DNA from: an uncultured Alphaproteobacteria bacterium
GTDB taxonomy: Bacteria; Pseudomonadota; Alphaproteobacteria; RF32; CAG-239
Reading direction: 5' to 3'
Assembly: GCA_944391355.1 (NCBI GenBank)
Contig: CALXTG010000029.1
Coordinates: forward strand, 1-6,165
DNA: 6,165 nucleotides
Shown: in pieces, positions 1 through 5,793 of the stretch
Position numbering within the stretch: the stretch's first letter is position 1
Layout of the letters: each line of letters opens with the position of its first letter
The notes under the pieces: generated by a model
Told to the model about the DNA's origin: nothing
The model's input: the letters and a program-made list of their open reading frames with translations, nothing else
Database searches by the model: none
Program-made: the position numbers and the translations under genes

Positions 1-981
1 TGGAAAAATCTTTTTGGAAATCATTTGATATTTAACTTTTTGAGTCGATTTCAAAAGTTCAAACAAAGCCAACTTTTCTTCTTGAGAAAGAAATCTTTTT
101 TGCCCGTTTTCATAAACGGCCAAATTATTTATTTTTCCCCACGCCACAAAAAACTCAGAACTCGGAGCTTCCTTCGGAGCTCTTTTTTCACCTTTTTCAA
201 AAGTACAATAACCGACCATATCAGCAACACTGCCTATCGGACGATATCTAAATGCTATTTTTCTAAAATCATCAAATAAGTCTTTGCTAAAAATACCATA
301 TTGCTTTTGATTTTCATAAATTAAAGCTAATTCCCTCTCTATCTCATCACGAGGAATAGAATTGTTATAGACTGCCTTTTCAACTCCTTTAGCATCTAAT
401 TCCGTATAATTACGTTTCTTTCCACACTTTCCGGCTCTCCCAACTATTAACTGAGCTAATGTCTTATTACCTTCAAGCTGTTGTTTATTTTCATTAATAG
501 CCTTGAGAATTTTTTCCCCCTCAGCATCATTCTTCTCAGCCTCTTTTCGGTAAGATTTAAAACCGCGATGCTTAGCCAAATGTGTTAAAACCCGAAGCAG
601 CTCCTCTTTTGACAATTTCTCCGTCAATCCTTTAATTCGAAGCTCCCAGACATCACCGCCTGTCTGCAAACGATATAATTCTTCAATTTCCTGCAGATTT
701 TCCGCCAAGTGTTTTATAACAAACAGTTTTTTAAGCCCCTCCAATCGCCGAGCCCTCCTTCGGCAAATACGGCGCGCCAAACGTTTCTCTCTACGAGGTA
801 CTGCCAAAGATGAACCGTCTTTAGGATTCTCCGCAACCGGAAAACATCTGACTCCTGATCTTATAATTTTTCCTGCAATAACTTCACCCGTTTCTGGATT
901 GAAATATTCATTATCAAACTCAACAACTGCCCAACCTATGGAAGCGATACCCAAATCAAAACCAAATATTTTCTTTTTCAT
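1..981 (-). CDS. cas9: Cas9 endonuclease, type II-C-like, N-terminal third (runs off left edge)
   Basis: RNA-guided, tracrRNA-dependent DNA endonuclease of a type II CRISPR system. The minus frame is open from the ATG at 981-979 to base 1, giving 327 codons with no stop. Residues 6-19 (FGFDLGIASIGWAV) are the RuvC-I motif with catalytic Asp at residue 9. Residues 62-80 form the arginine-rich bridge helix (PRREKRLARR...). HLAKHRGF at 134-141 is the conserved REC-lobe motif, and RPIG at 247-250 and GYCTFE at 257-262 match Neisseria/Campylobacter-type Cas9 in order and spacing. The start is backed by AAGGA at 994-990, 8 nt from the ATG. Family length is about 1,000-1,100 residues, so HNH, RuvC-II/III and the PAM-interacting domain lie outside the window. 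IscB is unlikely because there is no N-terminal PLMP domain and the REC motifs are present. Whether the full gene is intact cannot be seen. Confidence 0.95.
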   Translation of the reverse strand, partial: MKKKIFGFDLGIASIGWAVVEFDNEYFNPETGEVIAGKIIRSGVRCFPVAENPKDGSSLAVPRREKRLARRICRRRARRLEGLKKLFVIKHLAENLQEIEELYRLQTGGDVWELRIKGLTEKLSKEELLRVLTHLAKHRGFKSYRKEAEKNDAEGEKILKAINENKQQLEGNKTLAQLIVGRAGKCGKKRNYTELDAKGVEKAVYNNSIPRDEIERELALIYENQKQYGIFSKDLFDDFRKIAFRYRPIGSVADMVGYCTFEKGEKRAPKEAPSSEFFVAWGKINNLAVYENGQKRFLSQEEKLALFELLKSTQKVKYQMISKKIFP

Positions 982-1004
982 GGAGAATATCCTTAAATTT
1001 ATCC

Positions 1005-1031
1005 TTGACTTAAACCTTAACGCGATATAAA
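1005..1031 (+). promoter_or_regulatory. Candidate tracrRNA promoter
   Basis: TTGACT at 1005-1010 is a good -35 box. The -10 is either TATAAA at 1026-1031 (15-bp spacer) or TAAATT at 1028-1033 (17-bp spacer). Either would start transcription near 1038-1040, just before the anti-repeat. The promoter points away from cas9 and lies in the cas9 5' leader, about 10 bp upstream of the cas9 ribosome binding site. The non-ideal spacing makes the exact -10 uncertain. Confidence 0.5.
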
Positions 1032-1037
1032 TTTCTT

Positions 1038-1154
1038 TTCAAGAGATTTTTGATTGTATATCTGATTTGGAAAGGAAGCTATAATAATCGAAAATTTCGA
1101 GTGGGGCTCTGACGATAGTCAAATTAGTTTGATGTGTAGTCATCCCCTTTTTTT
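1038..1154 (+). ncRNA. Putative type II-C tracrRNA
   Basis: Trans-activating RNA that would pair with CRISPR repeats and be bound by Cas9. The anti-repeat is at 1053-1085: it starts ATTGTA, has CTG at 1062-1064 and ends AAAGGAAGCTATAAT. That is the same layout as the reverse complement of the Neisseria meningitidis repeat (ATTGTA...CTG...AAAGGGAGCTACAAC, from memory). After AATAA comes a short hairpin, TCGAA (1088-1092) with TTCGA (1096-1100). Then GGGGCTCTG at 1103-1111 matches the G-CUCUG element of Campylobacter and Neisseria tracrRNAs. An inner hairpin, GTCAAA (1118-1123) with TTTGAT (1128-1133), is enclosed by TGAC/GTCA and GGGG/CCCC, followed by seven Ts. Nested outer and inner stems also occur in C. 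jejuni tracrRNA. The 5' end is inferred from the promoter. The cognate array is not in the window, so pairing is untested. Confidence 0.8.
1103..1154 (+). terminator. Rho-independent terminator forming the tracrRNA 3' end
   Basis: GGGG (1103-1106) pairs with CCCC (1144-1147). TGAC (1110-1113) pairs with GTCA (1139-1142). The inner stem 1118-1123/1128-1133 has the loop TTAG. Seven Ts follow at 1148-1154. The T tract lies on the plus strand only, which fixes the direction of the RNA and separates it from the dxs promoter 40 bp further on. Confidence 0.75.
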
Positions 1155-1193
1155 AATCACAAATTTTTTCCTGAATATTTTTTCAAAAAACGC

Positions 1194-1224
1194 TTGACTT
1201 AGAGTAAACTCTAAATTTTATGAT
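1194..1224 (+). promoter_or_regulatory. MerR-type promoter of the DXS gene (19-bp spacer)
   Basis: TTGACT (-35) at 1194-1199 and TATGAT (-10) at 1219-1224 are both close to consensus but sit 19 bp apart, two more than optimal for sigma-70. A perfect inverted repeat fills the spacer from the last base of the -35 box. This combination is the established layout of MerR-family activated promoters, where the regulator distorts the long spacer. Transcription would start near 1231. The -10 box overlaps the ATG at 1220, so that codon cannot be the start on this transcript. Confidence 0.75.
1199..1214. promoter_or_regulatory. Perfect 7-2-7 dyad, probable MerR-family operator
   Basis: TTAGAGT (1199-1205), AA, ACTCTAA (1208-1214) is an exact palindrome with a 2-nt centre, within the promoter spacer. 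From memory it resembles operators of the AdhR/NmlR (aldehyde or electrophile-responsive) group of MerR regulators. That subgroup assignment is inference. No regulator gene is in the window. Confidence 0.65.
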
Positions 1225-1256
1225 AGCGTCAACAGCGATTCCTAATAAAAACACTC

Positions 1257-1261
1257 AGGAG
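1257..1261 (+). promoter_or_regulatory. Ribosome binding site that sets the DXS start
   Basis: AGGAG lies 6 nt before the ATG at 1268. The alternative in-frame ATG at 1220 has no such site, lies inside the -10 box, and would add 16 residues not resembling the family's N-terminus. Confidence 0.8.
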
Positions 1262-1267
1262 AAAAAT

Positions 1268-3019
1268 ATGACTTTGTTAGACAAGATTAACTCACCGCAA
1301 GACGTTAAAAAACTCAGTACTGCCAAGCTGGAAAGTCTGGCACAGGAAATCCGCGCCGCAATTTTGAACCGCGACAGCAAAATCGGCGGCCATGTCGGCC
1401 CCAATCTCGGTATCGTGGAAGCAACAATTGCCCTGCATTACGTTTTCAACTCTCCGGTTGATAAAATTGTTTATGACGTTTCGCACCAGAGTTATCCGCA
1501 TAAGCTCCTGACCGGACGCCGGGACGGTTTTCTTAACGACGAAAAAATGAATCAAATTTCCGGTTATACCAACCCTAATGAAAGCGAACACGACTTTTTT
1601 ACCATCGGACACACTTCAACTTCGGTGAGCCTTGCCTGCGGTTTAGCCAAAGCCCGTGATCTGAAAGGACAAAACCACAATGTTATTGCCGTTATCGGCG
1701 ACGGTTCTCTGAGCGGCGGCGAAGCCCTCGAAGGCCTCAGCAATGCTGCCGTTCTGAACAGCAACATTATTATCATCGTCAACGATAACGAAATGTCAAT
1801 TGCCGAAAACCACGGCGGTTTATACACCAATCTGCGGCTGCTGCGCGAAACCGACGGCTGTGCCGAGTGTAATCTGTTTAAGGCTTTGGGTTTTGATTAT
1901 CATTATGTTGCCGACGGCAATTCCATTTCGCAAATGATTGATATTCTTTCCCGGGTCAAAGATACAAAACGTCCGACCCTGCTTCATATTCACACCCTCA
2001 AAGGCAAAGGGTACAAATTTGCCGAAGAAAACAAAGAACAATGGCACTGGAACCTGCCCTTTGATATTCAAAGCGGCAAAATAAACCTTGAGCTCGGCAA
2101 TGAAGAAAATTACAACGACATTACCTTTGACTACCTGAATCATAAAATCAAACAAGACAAAGATGTCGTCATTCTGACTGCCGGAACGCCGGGCGCCTTC
2201 GGCCTGTCTCCGGACAGAAGACAACAGCTCGGCGCTAATTATGTTGATGTAGGCATCGCCGAAGAACACGCGGTTGCTATGTCATCGGCTTTAGCCAAAG
2301 GCGGATGCAAACCGGTATTCTGTGTCTGGAGTTCATTTGTTCAGCGGACTTATGACCAGCTGTCACAAGACCTGGCAATCAACAATAACCCGGCGGTTAT
2401 TCTGGTCTTCTCGGGCGCGATTTCCGCCATGGACGTTACACATCTCGGTTGTTTTGATATTCCGCTGATCGGCAATATTCCCAATATCGTCTATCTGGCA
2501 CCGACGACCAAAGAAGAATATCTGGCCATGTTGGAATGGGGAATTGAACAGACCGAACATCCGGTGGTTATCCGTGTCCCGACACAGGTTATTTACGCCC
2601 CCGCTCCGGTTAAGGACGATTTCGGCAGCCTCAACCGTTTTGAGACAATCCGTCTGGGTCAAGATGTTGCAATTCTGGCGCTGGGGAGCTTCCTCACTTT
2701 GGGAATGCAAACAGCCGACAAATTAAAAGAACAAGGAATTAACGCGACGGTCATCAACCCTCGCTATATTACCGGAATTGATGAAAACCTGCTGAATAAT
2801 TTAAAGGAAAATCATCAAATTATCGTCACGCTGGAAGACGGTGAAATTGATGGCGGTTTCGGCGAAAAAATTACCCGCTTTTACGGAACCGATAAGATAA
2901 AAGTGCTGAACTTCGGCGCCAAAAAAGAATTTACCGACCGGGTTCCCTTGGACGAACTCTATCGGCGTTATCATCTGACACCGGATTTAATTACCGCCGA
3001 TATTCTCAAAATAAAATAG
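1268..3019 (+). CDS. dxs: Short, divergent 1-deoxy-D-xylulose-5-phosphate synthase (DXS-like), 583 aa
   Basis: Thiamine-diphosphate enzyme of the DXS/transketolase family. DXS condenses pyruvate and glyceraldehyde 3-phosphate in the cytosol as the first step of the MEP isoprenoid pathway, and also feeds thiamine and pyridoxal synthesis. Visible motifs: GGHVGPNLG (40-48), DVSHQSYPHKLLTGR (70-84), the ThDP/Mg site GDGSLSGG (144-151) with NDNEMSI (172-178), the catalytic Glu in IAEEHA (E332), FVQRTYDQ (357-364), THLGCFD (391-397), and a C-terminal transketolase domain with TLEDGEIDGGFG (521-532). The family is usually about 620-640 aa. The shortening lies mostly after residue 180, where canonical DXS has a longer loop. 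IRVPTQ (435-440) stands where canonical enzymes have RYPRGN, and VADGNS replaces PVDGHD. It may be a paralogue with shifted substrate use. It is a single-gene unit with its own promoter and terminator. Confidence 0.85.
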   Translation: MTLLDKINSPQDVKKLSTAKLESLAQEIRAAILNRDSKIGGHVGPNLGIVEATIALHYVFNSPVDKIVYDVSHQSYPHKLLTGRRDGFLNDEKMNQISGYTNPNESEHDFFTIGHTSTSVSLACGLAKARDLKGQNHNVIAVIGDGSLSGGEALEGLSNAAVLNSNIIIIVNDNEMSIAENHGGLYTNLRLLRETDGCAECNLFKALGFDYHYVADGNSISQMIDILSRVKDTKRPTLLHIHTLKGKGYKFAEENKEQWHWNLPFDIQSGKINLELGNEENYNDITFDYLNHKIKQDKDVVILTAGTPGAFGLSPDRRQQLGANYVDVGIAEEHAVAMSSALAKGGCKPVFCVWSSFVQRTYDQLSQDLAINNNPAVILVFSGAISAMDVTHLGCFDIPLIGNIPNIVYLAPTTKEEYLAMLEWGIEQTEHPVVIRVPTQVIYAPAPVKDDFGSLNRFETIRLGQDVAILALGSFLTLGMQTADKLKEQGINATVINPRYITGIDENLLNNLKENHQIIVTLEDGEIDGGFGEKITRFYGTDKIKVLNFGAKKEFTDRVPLDELYRRYHLTPDLITADILKIK

Positions 3020-3029
3020 CGGCACCAAT

Positions 3030-3062
3030 AAAAAACTCATCTGTTTTACAGATGAGTTTTTT
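3030..3062. terminator. Bidirectional Rho-independent terminator
   Basis: CTCATCTGT (3036-3044) pairs perfectly with ACAGATGAG (3048-3056) around a 3-nt loop. Six As precede the stem (3030-3035) and six Ts follow it (3057-3062), so it works on either strand. It ends the plus-strand DXS unit (stop at 3019) and the minus-strand DUF1847 gene (stop at 3074-3072), which converge here. Confidence 0.9.
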
Positions 3063-3071
3063 ATTTAATCC

Positions 3072-3521
3072 CTATATTTGCTCCAGACTTTCAATCGGCT
3101 TATGCTTTGTGGCAAAGTCCTTAACCAAAAAAGTTGTCACTTCCGCATGCGAATATTTTTGAAACAGCAACCCGTGTCCCAGACACAAACCGACATTAAT
3201 GTTAAATTCGGTTTCGGCTTCATTCAAAACCGCAGCCTGATACAAAGGATCACAACAGGGGCCTTTGATATCTTCGCAAATGCTGCAGCCCTTCAAACCA
3301 CTTTCCTTACAGTTTACGGCCATCACGGCAAACCCCTGCCCGCGCAGAATTTCCGCCAGCCGATCTGCATATTTTTGCATCGCCGCACAATTGGCTATTC
3401 CGATTTTATGATAGCCGTTGAGGCGCATATAATCAATCAGTTCCTGCAATAATGATTTATTCTTGGCATGAGCCGTCCGTTTCATTTGCTCTTTATCTTC
3501 CGGATTATACTCTACCGACAT
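3072..3521 (-). CDS. DUF1847-family cysteine-rich (putative metal-binding) protein, 149 aa
   Basis: Small soluble protein of unknown function, recognised by the DUF1847 pattern. YHKIGIANCAA (37-47) is followed by a helix and AVNCKESG (68-75). CDPLYQAAVLNEAETEFN (90-107) leads into NVGLCLGHGLLFQKYS (109-124), and VTTFLVKDFATKHKP (128-142) completes the core. Seven cysteines (45, 71, 79, 82, 89, 90, 113) could bind metal or a cluster. Family members are often longer and begin with an N-terminal Cys cluster, which is absent here. I chose the ATG at 3521 because GGGAG lies 6 nt upstream. The ATG at 3572 would add 17 residues encoded by the rpoD terminator. No signal peptide or membrane segment is visible. 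It sits directly downstream of rpoD on the same strand, with that terminator between them and no obvious promoter of its own. Confidence 0.8.
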   Translation of the reverse strand: MSVEYNPEDKEQMKRTAHAKNKSLLQELIDYMRLNGYHKIGIANCAAMQKYADRLAEILRGQGFAVMAVNCKESGLKGCSICEDIKGPCCDPLYQAAVLNEAETEFNINVGLCLGHGLLFQKYSHAEVTTFLVKDFATKHKPIESLEQI

Positions 3522-3527
3522 TTTATT

Positions 3528-3532
3528 CTCCC
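3528..3532 (-). promoter_or_regulatory. Ribosome binding site that sets the DUF1847 start
   Basis: GGGAG on the minus strand lies 6 nt before the ATG at 3521-3519 and downstream of the rpoD terminator. This rules in the shorter start over the ATG at 3572, which abuts the rpoD stop codon and has no comparable site. Confidence 0.7.
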
Positions 3533-3539
3533 GTTGTTG

Positions 3540-3568
3540 AAAAAAATCCTCCGATACGGAGGATTTTT
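3540..3568 (-). terminator. rpoD Rho-independent terminator
   Basis: Perfect 12-bp arms, AAAAATCCTCCG (3542-3553) and CGGAGGATTTTT (3557-3568), enclose a 3-nt loop. Read on the minus strand the stem begins 4 nt after the rpoD stop and ends in a run of seven Us (3546-3540). The DUF1847 start codon comes only 18 nt after the U run, so that gene may depend on read-through. Confidence 0.85.
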
Positions 3569-3572
3569 CCAT

Positions 3573-5642
3573 TTATTGATCCAAGAAGCTTCTTAACTTG
3601 CGCGACCGGCTCGGATGTTTGAGCTTGCGCAACGCCTTGGCTTCAATCTGGCGAATACGCTCGCGGGTAACGTTAAACTGCTGGCCGACTTCTTCCAAGG
3701 TATGGTCGGTGTTCATGCCGATACCGAAACGCATCCGCAGCACCCGTTCTTCACGCGGCGTTAACGAAGACAAAATTTTGGTGCAGGTTTCCTTCAAATT
3801 GGAATGAATTGCGGAATCCAGCGGCTGCAAAGCGCTGTCATCGGCAATAAAATCGCCCAGCGAAGAATCTTCTTCATCGCCGACCGGCGCTTCCAGCGAA
3901 ACCGGCTCTTTGGCAATCTTCATCACCTTGCGGACTTTTTCCAGAGGCATGGACAAACGTTCCGCCAATTCTTCGGGAACCGGCTCACGTCCCATTTCCG
4001 ACAGCATCTGCCGCGATGTCCGTACCAGTTTGTTAATCGTTTCAATCATATGAACAGGAATACGGATCGTACGAGCCTGATCGGCAATTGAACGGGTAAT
4101 CGCCTGTCTGATCCACCAGGTAGCATAAGTCGAAAACTTATAACCGCGGCGATATTCAAACTTATCAACCGCCTTCATCAGACCGATATTTCCTTCCTGA
4201 ATCAGATCCAGAAACTGCAAGCCGCGATTGGTATATTTCTTGGCAATAGAGATAACCAGACGCAGATTGGCTTCAATCATTTCTTTTTTAGCGCGTTCAG
4301 CTTCGCGCTCGCCTTTTTTAATCGTATCAACCATACGGCGGTATTCGCTGATCGGCAAGCCGCACTCCTGCGCCATCTGAGCCACGGAATCTCGCAGTTC
4401 GGAAACTTCCTTGCCGTATCTTTCTACAAAACACCCCCAATGTTTGTCATTTTTATGCGAAATATTTTCAACCCAGTGCGGATCAAGTTCGGATTTCTGG
4501 TAAACATCGAGAAAATCCTCGCGTTTGATTTTACAGGACATCGCATAACGCAGCATTTTTCCTTCCAAGCCCATCAAACGCTTGTTCAAATCATTCAGCT
4601 GCTCAACCAGCTGGTCAATCCGCGCCGCATTCAGATGAATTGAGCTCATCAGCTCAACCAGCTCTTTTTTAATTTGTAAATATTTTTTCTCAACCGCAGC
4701 ACTGATGCATTTACCGGCAATCATCGCCTCAACGCGTTGATTTTGAATTTTTTTCAAATCATCATAATAACTGGAAATTTTGGTCAGAATCTCCAATACC
4801 GGTTCTTTCAGAGCCTCTTCCATCGCCGAAACCGAAGCCGCAGAACGCCCGCCGGCACCGTCTTCGTCTTCTTCATCTCCGGCCGTTTCATCATGCTCTT
4901 CGCCTTCGGCCGCCAGTTCATCCTGTTCTTCGTCTTCCTCAACTTCATCATTAACGGCGCTGTCCAGCTCAATATCGTCGGCCAGATCGTCATCCAAATC
5001 ATCAAGATCTTTTTTATCAAGCTCTTCGGCAACTTTTTCCAAATCATCTTCGGGAGAAGCATCGTCTTCTTCCAGCGCCATAGCTTCGACATCATCGCCG
5101 TACATCATTTCCAAATCAATAATATCGCGCAGCTGCATGGTTCCGTTAAGCAGATCATCGCGCCATCCGGCAATCGCCTTAATAGTCATCGGACGTTCGC
5201 AGAGCCCGTCAATCATCACCGTCTTACCGGCTTCAATTCGTTTGGCAATAGCAATCTCGCCTTCCCGCGACAACAGCTCGACCGTGCCCATTTCTTTCAG
5301 ATACATACGCACCGGATCGTCATTGCGGCCCATTTCTTTTTCATCAAAATTGCCGCTCTCATCAAGCTCTTCGTCATCTTCAACGACATCGGGCTCAAAG
5401 CTGTCAACTTCCGATTCGGCAATCAGCGTAATTCCCATATCGGAAATTCCGGTCATAATATCTTCAATATTTTCGGAAGATTCTCTTTCCGGCGGCAATG
5501 CCCGGTTTAGTTCTTCAACCGTAATATAACCGCGGACTTTCCCTTTATCAATCAGCCTTTTGACGGCGCTTCCCAAAGAATCAATTAACGGCGCATCGGC
5601 GCTGCTGCCGTCATAAATATCTTGATTTTCAGTATCTGACAT
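3573..5642 (-). CDS. rpoD: RNA polymerase primary sigma factor RpoD (sigma-70), 689 aa
   Basis: Housekeeping sigma subunit that directs RNA polymerase to -35/-10 promoters. Domains in order: region 1.1 at about 17-78 (IDSLGSAVKRLIDKGKVRGYIT); region 1.2 at about 108-140 (DDPVRMYLKEMGTVELLSREGE); a long non-conserved region at about 141-445; region 2 at about 452-525, with core-binding NLRLVISIAKKYTNRGL and the -10-recognition helix YKFSTYATWWIRQAITRSIA (501-520). Region 3 covers about 526-615. Region 4 at about 627-680 holds LTPREERVLRMRFG and the -35-binding helix-turn-helix (TLEEVGQQFNVTRERIRQIE, 648-667). An acidic tract at about 185-262 is mostly Asp and Glu. Length is normal for proteobacterial RpoD. 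AAGGA at 5653-5649 lies 6 nt from the ATG. It has its own promoter and terminator. The C-terminus HPSRSRKLRSFLDQ is typical of alphaproteobacteria. Confidence 0.98.
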   Translation of the reverse strand: MSDTENQDIYDGSSADAPLIDSLGSAVKRLIDKGKVRGYITVEELNRALPPERESSENIEDIMTGISDMGITLIAESEVDSFEPDVVEDDEELDESGNFDEKEMGRNDDPVRMYLKEMGTVELLSREGEIAIAKRIEAGKTVMIDGLCERPMTIKAIAGWRDDLLNGTMQLRDIIDLEMMYGDDVEAMALEEDDASPEDDLEKVAEELDKKDLDDLDDDLADDIELDSAVNDEVEEDEEQDELAAEGEEHDETAGDEEDEDGAGGRSAASVSAMEEALKEPVLEILTKISSYYDDLKKIQNQRVEAMIAGKCISAAVEKKYLQIKKELVELMSSIHLNAARIDQLVEQLNDLNKRLMGLEGKMLRYAMSCKIKREDFLDVYQKSELDPHWVENISHKNDKHWGCFVERYGKEVSELRDSVAQMAQECGLPISEYRRMVDTIKKGEREAERAKKEMIEANLRLVISIAKKYTNRGLQFLDLIQEGNIGLMKAVDKFEYRRGYKFSTYATWWIRQAITRSIADQARTIRIPVHMIETINKLVRTSRQMLSEMGREPVPEELAERLSMPLEKVRKVMKIAKEPVSLEAPVGDEEDSSLGDFIADDSALQPLDSAIHSNLKETCTKILSSLTPREERVLRMRFGIGMNTDHTLEEVGQQFNVTRERIRQIEAKALRKLKHPSRSRKLRSFLDQ

Positions 5643-5693
5643 CAGTATTCCTTAAAAAATCGATTTTTTTATAAAAATTTGCTAGCAGTGCAA

Positions 5694-5722
5694 CTTGTAA
5701 ATATTTATATTGTTTTTGTCAA
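5694..5722 (-). promoter_or_regulatory. rpoD promoter
   Basis: On the minus strand, a consensus TTGACA at 5722-5717 is followed after exactly 17 bp by TACAAG at 5699-5694 (four of six matches). Transcription would start near 5687, giving a leader of about 45 nt before the rpoD ATG. The promoter lies in the 149-bp gap after the DnaG-like gene, so rpoD need not rely on upstream transcription. Confidence 0.65.
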
Positions 5723-5732
5723 TATTTAAATA
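5702..5732. repeat. Imperfect AT-rich inverted repeat over the rpoD -35 box
   Basis: TATTTATATTG (5702-5712) matches the reverse complement of CAATATTTAAATA (5720-5732) except for a 2-nt bulge, with a 7-nt centre. It covers the -35 box and most of the spacer. It could be an operator, but AT-rich dyads like this arise easily by chance. Confidence 0.35.
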
Positions 5733-5735
5733 CAC

Positions 5736-5759
5736 CCCTATACCGTCCTCCGGTAAGGG
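5736..5759. repeat. GC-rich hairpin upstream of the rpoD promoter
   Basis: CCCT (5736-5739) pairs with AGGG (5756-5759) and TACCG (5741-5745) with CGGTA (5751-5755), with A5740 bulged and a 5-nt loop. No T run follows on either strand. It is a weak or factor-assisted terminator at best for the upstream minus-strand gene, or an mRNA 3'-end structure. Confidence 0.4.
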
Positions 5760-5773
5760 AACGGCGCATTTTA

Positions 5774-5793
5774 AGGCTTTGCGGAAACAGCCT
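5774..5793. repeat. Small hairpin at the stop codon of the DnaG-like gene
   Basis: AGGCT (5774-5778) pairs with AGCCT (5789-5793). Two more A-T pairs are possible inside past one bulged base. It overlaps the TAG stop at 5794-5792 of the minus-strand frame and has no U tract, so a role in termination is uncertain. Confidence 0.3.

Noticed and set aside
25..279. Plus-strand open frame of 84 codons
   Set aside because: It lies wholly antisense to the Cas9 frame, which carries clear motifs, and has no ribosome binding site or recognisable family.
1053..1085. A degenerate stand-alone CRISPR repeat upstream of cas9
   Set aside because: Only one copy is present and no second repeat is visible. The downstream CTCTG element and terminator make a tracrRNA anti-repeat the better reading.
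982..1100. A clear cas9 promoter on the minus strand
   Set aside because: Several -10-like hexamers exist (for example TACAAT at 1058-1053) but none has a matching -35 at acceptable spacing, so I do not list one.
1220..1267. 16-residue N-terminal extension of the DXS-like protein from the ATG at 1220
   Set aside because: That ATG lies within the -10 box TATGAT, so it precedes the expected transcription start. AGGAG at 1257 points to the ATG at 1268.
1820..2269. Minus-strand frame of 149 codons
   Set aside because: It is antisense to the conserved DXS coding sequence, with no family resemblance and no start signals.
3078..3452. Plus-strand frame of 124 codons
   Set aside because: It is antisense to the DUF1847 gene, which has the family motifs. 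The DXS terminator also lies just upstream of it.
3522..3572. 17-residue N-terminal extension of the DUF1847 protein from the ATG at 3572
   Set aside because: The extension is encoded by the rpoD terminator stem and lacks a ribosome binding site. GGGAG at 3532-3528 supports the ATG at 3521.
4737..5529. Two overlapping long plus-strand frames (about 250 codons each), one very serine-rich
   Set aside because: Both are antisense to the rpoD acidic region. Asp/Glu codons on the minus strand produce Ser/Phe/Ile-rich open frames on the other strand.
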